Assembly: GCA_029209985.1 (NCBI GenBank)
Contig: JARGNZ010000019.1
Location: 1-59,760, forward strand
Source of the DNA: Parvibaculaceae bacterium
GTDB lineage: Bacteria > Pseudomonadota > Alphaproteobacteria > Parvibaculales > Parvibaculaceae
Reading direction: 5' to 3'
Length of the DNA stretch: 59,760 nucleotides
The position numbers and the translations under genes are program-made. Shown here piece after piece: positions 54,786-59,760 of this stretch; within the stretch, counting starts at the first letter, position 1; each line of letters opens with the position of its first letter. The notes beneath the pieces are model-generated. The model did no database searches. It saw nothing but the letters and a program-made list of their open reading frames with translations, and had not been told where the DNA came from.

Positions 54786-55595
54786 TTAAGCGTCATCTTC
54801 TTTTTGGTTAAGCACGCCTTGCGCTGCAATGCCGTCCCGTGTGCCTTCGGGGTCAAGGGCTGAGGCTTTGTCGAGTTCAGCAATTTCTTCTGGCACAAAC
54901 CAGTGCAAACGATTTGGATCGTCGTGGTAAGACGCCCAAACGGCTTTGGCAATTTCAATCGGTTGGGTGATGCGGAACATGCCTTCTGTTGACGCATTTT
55001 CTGCGGTGCCCTCAGGCAGAATGTTTGTGTCGATCAGACCCGGCAGGGTATCGGCCACACGCACGCCGATGTCGCGGAACTCAATAGAGAGCGCCTCGGT
55101 CAAGCCTTTAACGGCGTGTTTGGTGGCAGAGTAGACAGCAATGCCAGGAATGCCGTAGGTGGCAGATGATGACGAGGTAGAAAAGCAAAGTGAGTTTTCT
55201 GTCGCTTTGAGCATATCAAGCGAGGCGTAAATGCCGTTCAACACACCAATAAGGTTCACGTTGACCAACTGCAGCATTTCTTCGAAAGGCTGTTCTGCAA
55301 AGGGGCCGCCTTTACCAATGCCTGCGTTGTTGAACAGCAGGTCCATCTTTCCACCAGTCGCTTCTGAGAATGCGGCTAAGGACTTTTCAAATCCGGGGCG
55401 GTCCACAACATCCAGTTTGCCTGTAATGCAGTTTTCTGAACCGATTTCCTGCGTCAAAGCTGAAAGCCCAGTGACGTCAACGTCATAAGCGCCCACAAAC
55501 CAGCCGCCTTCGGCAAACAATTTGGCAGTCGCCCGGCCAATGCCGCTTGCGGCACCGGTGATGAAAATGGATTTACGTGATCCAGCACGTGACAT
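54786..55595 (-). CDS. Short-chain dehydrogenase/reductase
   Basis: A 269-residue classical SDR. NAD(P)-binding TGAASGIGRATAKLFAEGG (about residues 13-31), the NNAG motif in DLLFNNAGIGKGG, the catalytic Ser and YxxxK in CFSTSSSSATYGIPGIAVYS then ATKHAVKGL. The acidic residue after the first beta strand (AYDVDV) points to NAD rather than NADP. The C-terminus is Asp/Glu-rich. The substrate is unknown. It lies 45 bases upstream of nadC's stop side and may be the last gene of the nadABC transcript. Confidence 0.9.
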   Translation of the reverse strand: MSRAGSRKSIFITGAASGIGRATAKLFAEGGWFVGAYDVDVTGLSALTQEIGSENCITGKLDVVDRPGFEKSLAAFSEATGGKMDLLFNNAGIGKGGPFAEQPFEEMLQLVNVNLIGVLNGIYASLDMLKATENSLCFSTSSSSATYGIPGIAVYSATKHAVKGLTEALSIEFRDIGVRVADTLPGLIDTNILPEGTAENASTEGMFRITQPIEIAKAVWASYHDDPNRLHWFVPEEIAELDKASALDPEGTRDGIAAQGVLNQKEDDA

Positions 55596-55640
55596 AGGTC
55601 TCTCCCTGAGTTTTGTTTTTATTGGGAGCAGTCTATGCGT

Positions 55641-56519
55641 TTAAGCAGCTGTCAGCGAGTCAAAATCTAAACCCAAGTCTAAACAAGGAGCCGAGTGTGT
55701 AATCCATCCGATGGAAATGAGGTCAACCCCACTTGCAGCAATGGCGGGAGCTGTATCGATATTCACGCGGCCCGATGCTTCAAGCACCGCACGGCCTTGA
55801 TTGATCTCAACAGCTTTGACCAGCGTTTCTGGAGACATGTTGTCGAGCAGAATGGCTTCTGCGCCCGCGCCTAAAGCTTCTTCCAACTGGGCAAGCGTAT
55901 CGACTTCACATTCAATTTTGGTCATGTGTCCCACGTGCGCTTTGGCCGCCAAAACGGCTTCCCGCACACCGCCTGCAACCGCAATGTGGTTGTCTTTAAT
56001 CAAAACCGCATCATCCAATCCAAACCGGTGGTTGACGCCGCCGCCAGCTCGCACCGCATGTTTTTCAAACGCGCGCAAGCCCGGTGTGGTTTTGCGTGTG
56101 CAACAAATCCGGGCTTTGTGTCCGGCAACCGCTTCGACAATCGCGGCGGTGCAACTGGCAATGCCCGACAAGTGACCCAGAAAATTCAACGCAACCCGTT
56201 CGCCAGTCAAAATGGCCCGCGCAGGGCCTTCAATAGCCGCGACAATGTCCCCCGGTGCTAACGCATCCCCGTCTTGTTTTTGCACCGCGATTTTTAAGGA
56301 CGGATCCACCAACCGAAACGCCGCGCGGGCCGCTTGCAACCCGGCCAACCGCCCCGGCTCCCGTGCGCGGATAACCACGCGGGCTTGCGCACTTTCTGGA
56401 ATGGTTGCTTGGCTGGTAATGTCTCCGGCCCGGCCTAAATCTTCCTGCAAAGCCGCCTGCACGGCTGGCTCCACAAGTACGTTGGGAAGGGGAGGGAGAG
56501 AGAACGTGTCGACGGTCAT
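55641..56519 (-). CDS. nadC: Nicotinate-nucleotide pyrophosphorylase (carboxylating)
   Basis: A 292-residue NadC. Landmarks are [20 protein letters not shown], the PRPP/quinolinate region [20 protein letters not shown] and [20 protein letters not shown], and [17 protein letters not shown]. It converts quinolinate and PRPP to nicotinate mononucleotide. The start overlaps the nadB stop by four bases (ATGA), completing the nadA-nadB-nadC set. Confidence 0.96.
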   Translation of the reverse strand: MTVDTFSLPPLPNVLVEPAVQAALQEDLGRAGDITSQATIPESAQARVVIRAREPGRLAGLQAARAAFRLVDPSLKIAVQKQDGDALAPGDIVAAIEGPARAILTGERVALNFLGHLSGIASCTAAIVEAVAGHKARICCTRKTTPGLRAFEKHAVRAGGGVNHRFGLDDAVLIKDNHIAVAGGVREAVLAAKAHVGHMTKIECEVDTLAQLEEALGAGAEAILLDNMSPETLVKAVEINQGRAVLEASGRVNIDTAPAIAASGVDLISIGWITHSAPCLDLGLDFDSLTAA

Positions 56520-58138
56520 GACACTGCTTCCTTTGCAACGGCAGAAAGAGAAACGACATGAGTGCGCGTGGCAATCATCGCTTCAATTTCAGACAGGGTG
56601 AAAAAACTACGGTGCGCGAGTGCGTCATCAGCCACCGGAAAATCTTCCCGGAAATGCCCGCCACGACTTTCAGCACGTGCCAAAGCGGCCGCCGCGATAA
56701 TGCGGGCCGCCAAAAGAGAATTGGGTAAGGCGTGTGCAAGCTGTCCATCATGCTGGAGGGCTGTCAGCGCATCAAGCAATCGCACCAAGCCCGCTTCATC
56801 GCGCACAACCCCAGCTTCGAGCGCAACCAGCTCGCGCAACTGCGCCAAGCCTTCCTCTGCATGAGAACCACCCGTGGGCACGGGCAGGCGGGCAGCGCAG
56901 ATTGAATGGGGCTCAGGCAAAATGCGATCGCGCAAATCGTCGGCAATGCGGGCGCCAAAGACAACTGCTTCAAGCAGTGAATTACTCGCCAATCGATTAG
57001 CCCCATGTGCACCGGTTGAGGCCACTTCCCCGCAAGCCCAAAGCCCATCAAGAGAGGTGCGGCCCACGCCGTCCACGGCAATGCCGCCCATGTGGTAGTG
57101 CACCGCAGGGGCCACGGGAATAGGGTCAACCGCTGGATCAATGCCCAGCTTTTCGCAATTGTGCATCAATGTTGGAAAGGCCGCGCCAACCCCCGCTTTG
57201 TCCAAGCCCAAGGGCCGCACATCTAAATGTGGCACGCGCCCCGCTCGAATTTCTCCAGCAATTGCCCGCGCAACAACATCGCGCGGCGCAAGTTCGGCCT
57301 GCGGGTGGATCGCAGGCATAAACCGGTGCCCGTCTGCATTCACCAAATGCGCCCCGTCGCCGCGCAATGCTTCGGTGAGCAGGGGAGCAGGGTCAATGTC
57401 AGCGGCAATGGCGGTGGGATGAAATTGCACAAATTCCGGGTCTGCCAAAATGGCACCAGCCCGCGCGGCCATTGCAAAACCTTGGCCCCGGTTAGAAGGC
57501 GGATTGGTCGTGACCTTATAAAGCCCGCCCACACCACCGGTGGCCAAAATTGTGGCCCCCGCAGGAAACAGCGTAGAGGCCCCGCCGCCCGCAGACGAAC
57601 AGGCGTAAACACCGCTCACCCGCTTGCCCGCCAGCGCAAGTTCGTAGGCGGTCATATTTTCCACCACCCGAATGCTTGGCGTCGCGCGTACTTGTGCAAT
57701 CAAAGCTTCCATAATCGCATGGCCAACTTGATCGCCCTTCACGTGGATAATTCGTTTGGCAGAATGGGCGGCTTCAAGCCCTGCCTTCAGCGCGCCGCTT
57801 TCATCTGTATCAAAGGGTACACCGAGCTCGAGCAAATCTTGCACCCGCGCCGGGCCTTCCTCTGCCAGCATGTGGGCAATCTTTGCATCGACAATGCCAG
57901 CACCCGCTGCAATCGTATCAGCAGCATGGGCATCTGCCGTGTCGCCCGGTTGCACGGCCACCGCCATGCCCCCTTGCGCCCACGAAGACGACGCGCCATT
58001 ACCAATCGATTGGGAGGCTAACACAGTAACTGGCCGAGGGCTGAGTTTGAGCGCAATAAACAGTCCCGCCAAACCAGCGCCTACAATCAGCACGTCACTT
58101 CGGTCGGCGGTCTCTGTTGTATGGTCATGTGAGCTCAT
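56516..58138 (-). CDS. nadB: L-aspartate oxidase
   Basis: A 540-residue FAD enzyme. The N-terminal dinucleotide site is [20 protein letters not shown], followed by the substrate motif [17 protein letters not shown]; the C-terminal FAD block is [20 protein letters not shown] and the helical tail carries [20 protein letters not shown]. It oxidises aspartate to iminoaspartate for NadA. The ATG at 58138 (MSSHDHTT) is preferred; upstream in-frame starts would extend towards nadA without conservation. Confidence 0.96.
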   Translation of the reverse strand: MSSHDHTTETADRSDVLIVGAGLAGLFIALKLSPRPVTVLASQSIGNGASSSWAQGGMAVAVQPGDTADAHAADTIAAGAGIVDAKIAHMLAEEGPARVQDLLELGVPFDTDESGALKAGLEAAHSAKRIIHVKGDQVGHAIMEALIAQVRATPSIRVVENMTAYELALAGKRVSGVYACSSAGGGASTLFPAGATILATGGVGGLYKVTTNPPSNRGQGFAMAARAGAILADPEFVQFHPTAIAADIDPAPLLTEALRGDGAHLVNADGHRFMPAIHPQAELAPRDVVARAIAGEIRAGRVPHLDVRPLGLDKAGVGAAFPTLMHNCEKLGIDPAVDPIPVAPAVHYHMGGIAVDGVGRTSLDGLWACGEVASTGAHGANRLASNSLLEAVVFGARIADDLRDRILPEPHSICAARLPVPTGGSHAEEGLAQLRELVALEAGVVRDEAGLVRLLDALTALQHDGQLAHALPNSLLAARIIAAAALARAESRGGHFREDFPVADDALAHRSFFTLSEIEAMIATRTHVVSLSAVAKEAVS

Positions 58139-58232
58139 CAGCAGCACTCTAACAATGAAACCGTTGCGCCCAGTCATAAACTGGGGCAAACGGTTTCTAG
58201 TATTTAGGAGGCCCAAGCGGGTCCCAAGGTGT

Positions 58233-59345
58233 TCAAGCAGAGAGGTCGATCATCCGTTGCATCGAGGCCCGCGCCCGCGCTGCAATAGTTGGCTCTACAT
58301 GGATTTCATTTTTCATATAAACGAGGCTGTCCAAAAGATTAGGCAGCGTAATCCGTTTCATGTGGGGGCACAGATTGCACGGACGTACAAATTCTACGTC
58401 ATCCACTTCCGCCGCCACATTGTCGCTCATGGAACATTCCGTCACCATGACAACCTTCTTGGGCCGGTTGGTTTTTACCCAATTAATCATCGCCGCAGTT
58501 GAGCCAGAGAAGTCAGCCTCATCCACAACCTCAGGCGGGCACTCAGGGTGGGCAATAATGCTCACCTCAGGATCATCCGCCCGGTAGGCGCGTAGTTCTT
58601 CCGGCGTAAACCGCTCGTGCACTTCGCACGACCCCTGCCATGTGTGCACTTTCACATTGGTCTGGCGGGCAATATTCATCGCCAAGAACTGATCAGGAAT
58701 GCACAACACTTCCGGCACACCCAAACTTTCCACAACCTGCACCGCATTAGATGACGTGCAGCAAATGTCTGTTTCCGCACGCACTTCAGCAGAGGTGTTC
58801 ACATAGGTGATTATCGGCACGCCCGGGTGTTTCTTCCGCAGCGCCCGCACATCTTCCGCCGTAATAGAAGCCGCCAACGAGCACCCCGCATTCATATCGG
58901 GAATAAGCACTGTCTTTTCCGGGCAGAGAATTTTAGTCGTCTCCGCCATGAAGTGCACACCAGCTTGCAAAATCACATCCGCATCCGCCGTCATGGCGTC
59001 CCGCGCCAGTTGCAAGCTGTCGCCCACAATGTCGCCCACACAATGAAAAATTTCCGGCGTCATATAGTTGTGCGCCAAAATCACCGCGCCCCGCTCTTTT
59101 TTCAGGGCGTTAATCGCGTGCACATAAGGCGCATATACCGGCCATTCAAAAGCCGGGATCACGTTCTTCACACGCTCATAAAAAGGCGCCATCTCCTTCG
59201 CCATGCCCGGCGTATATTCTAAATCCGGCATATCCAAAGGTTTGAAGGCAGAAGCTTGGGTAGGTGAGGCAGCCGACCCAACCGGTGCAGCAGCAGCTTG
59301 CGCCGCGCCGTCCACAGGTTCTGAGGTCTCTAAGACGAGGGACAT
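58233..59345 (-). CDS. nadA: Quinolinate synthase A
   Basis: A 370-residue NadA. The three [4Fe-4S] cluster Cys regions are visible ([53 protein letters not shown]), with family blocks [20 protein letters not shown] and [20 protein letters not shown]. It condenses iminoaspartate with dihydroxyacetone phosphate to quinolinate. The N-terminal 35 residues are Ala/Pro-rich and probably flexible. GGAGAGCC precedes the ATG. It begins the nadABC operon. Confidence 0.96.
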   Translation of the reverse strand: MSLVLETSEPVDGAAQAAAAPVGSAASPTQASAFKPLDMPDLEYTPGMAKEMAPFYERVKNVIPAFEWPVYAPYVHAINALKKERGAVILAHNYMTPEIFHCVGDIVGDSLQLARDAMTADADVILQAGVHFMAETTKILCPEKTVLIPDMNAGCSLAASITAEDVRALRKKHPGVPIITYVNTSAEVRAETDICCTSSNAVQVVESLGVPEVLCIPDQFLAMNIARQTNVKVHTWQGSCEVHERFTPEELRAYRADDPEVSIIAHPECPPEVVDEADFSGSTAAMINWVKTNRPKKVVMVTECSMSDNVAAEVDDVEFVRPCNLCPHMKRITLPNLLDSLVYMKNEIHVEPTIAARARASMQRMIDLSA

Positions 59346-59760
59346 CTTGGCTCTCCATTATGCTCTATTTGAGTATAAGCGTATGATCAAAAAACACCGG
59401 ATCCACCGGTTCGGGCTTATGCTACATCTGAGAATAAGGTGGTGTCAATTCTATATTTCGAGCGGATGCGGGAAAGTCCTCGTATGTGGAGCTGATTTAT
59501 AGCAACTGAGGTACGTAAAAACTCCCTCGGAATGATGCGGAGAGATGGATTGCCGGAACAAGTCCGGCAATGACGTCTTGATGTTTTTTTGAGGCTTTAT
59601 GCGGGGGTGGGGGCGAGGGCACGCTGAAAGTCGTGCTTTGAACACGTTCAAAACCACTTGTGCACTCACCGCCCAACCCGGCTCCGTGACGGCGCAAGTT
59701 TCAACCCCGGTGCGGGGCGCTCGTTAAATATTTCCCGGCGGAAGCGGAAGAGTTCGGCGG
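59346..59760. other. Region upstream of nadA with REP-like palindrome
   Basis: 415 bases without a convincing gene. It includes the nadA promoter (TATACT near 59371 on the minus strand may be a -10) and the REP-like palindrome annotated separately. No known NAD-regulator operator is evident. Confidence 0.35.
59543..59576. repeat. REP-like palindromic element
   Basis: ATTGCCGGA (59549-59557) and TCCGGCAAT (59563-59571) form a perfect palindrome within GATGG...TGACGTC. Elements of this type (a diverged 'TGGATTGCCGG...CCGGCAATGACG' palindrome) recur in many alphaproteobacterial genomes, where they are often mis-translated as VIAGLVPAIH. Only one copy is in this window, so dispersal is inferred. 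Confidence 0.6.

Noticed and set aside
54666-54863. 65-codon plus-strand frame inside the small RNA candidate region
   Set aside because: It reads straight through the terminator hairpin and into the SDR gene antisense, so it is not a likely peptide.
57227-58021. 264-codon frame antisense to nadB
   Set aside because: Arg/His/Cys-rich shadow of a clear L-aspartate oxidase gene.
59497-59697. Minus-strand frame containing VIAGLVPAIH
   Set aside because: This is the typical false translation of the REP-like palindrome, not a gene.

Overview
The window is ordinary chromosome of an alphaproteobacterium, most likely a marine or aquatic Rhizobiales/Parvibaculales-like lineage; the order is inferred, not proven. 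The evidence is the ccrM methyltransferase with a CtrA-type site in its promoter, the cytochrome oxidase cluster ctaC-ctaD-ctaB-orf-ctaG-ctaE followed by DUF983, SURF1, thrC and an M16 peptidase, the split b and b' subunits of the F0 ATP synthase, and the mutY / dciA-dsbA-smc arrangement. Base composition looks even throughout. I see no rRNA, tRNA, CRISPR array, insertion sequence or prophage gene.

Layout. 1-8.9 kb: pmbA (cut by the window edge), an MAPEG membrane protein, an uncharacterised alphaproteobacterial protein, a marR-echA operon, a divergent pair of citrate synthase homologues (one fused to an HTH DNA-binding domain), a small P-loop NTPase, tldD and an orphan hypothetical. 9.4-22.5 kb: the aa3-type cytochrome c oxidase structural and assembly genes, a strong terminator, then DUF983-surf1-thrC-M16 peptidase-GNAT-EAL/GGDEF protein. 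22.5-29.3 kb: yqgE, a DsbD-N-like periplasmic protein, a peroxiredoxin, rnhA-thrB-ispH, a lipoprotein and an alpha/beta hydrolase. 29.3-34.2 kb: a tandem glycine riboswitch and the glycine cleavage operon gcvT-gcvH-gcvPA-gcvPB. 34.3-37.1 kb: the F0 operon atpI-atpB-atpE-atpF'-atpF. 37.2-46.6 kb: smc, a DsbA-like protein, dciA, mutY, ccrM, rnhB and a radical SAM protein. 46.9-49.6 kb: a compact four-gene cassette (two GT-A-like transferases, a methyltransferase and a histidine-rich membrane protein). 49.6-59.4 kb: moaB, ppdK, sleB, an SDR dehydrogenase and nadA-nadB-nadC.

How the genes work together. Much of the window is core energy and carbon metabolism: terminal respiration with heme O synthesis and copper insertion, the proton channel of ATP synthase, glycine/C1 metabolism under glycine control, pyruvate-phosphate dikinase, de novo NAD synthesis, and threonine synthesis (thrC and thrB in separate operons). 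A second theme is chromosome and cell-cycle maintenance: SMC, the helicase loader DciA, MutY, RNases HI and HII, and CcrM.

The least explained signals are mostly between genes. A perfect FNR/FixK-type box lies in the convergent gap between sleB and the SDR gene; it is followed by a 14-bp long-range stem and a terminator, which together look like an unannotated oxygen-regulated small RNA. The HTH-citrate synthase has a 25-bp palindrome over its own promoter. The ccrM promoter carries an exact TTAA-N7-TTAA site and four GANTC sites. The transferase/methyltransferase/membrane cassette has no assigned product. All functions here come from reading motifs and gene order, without database searches.
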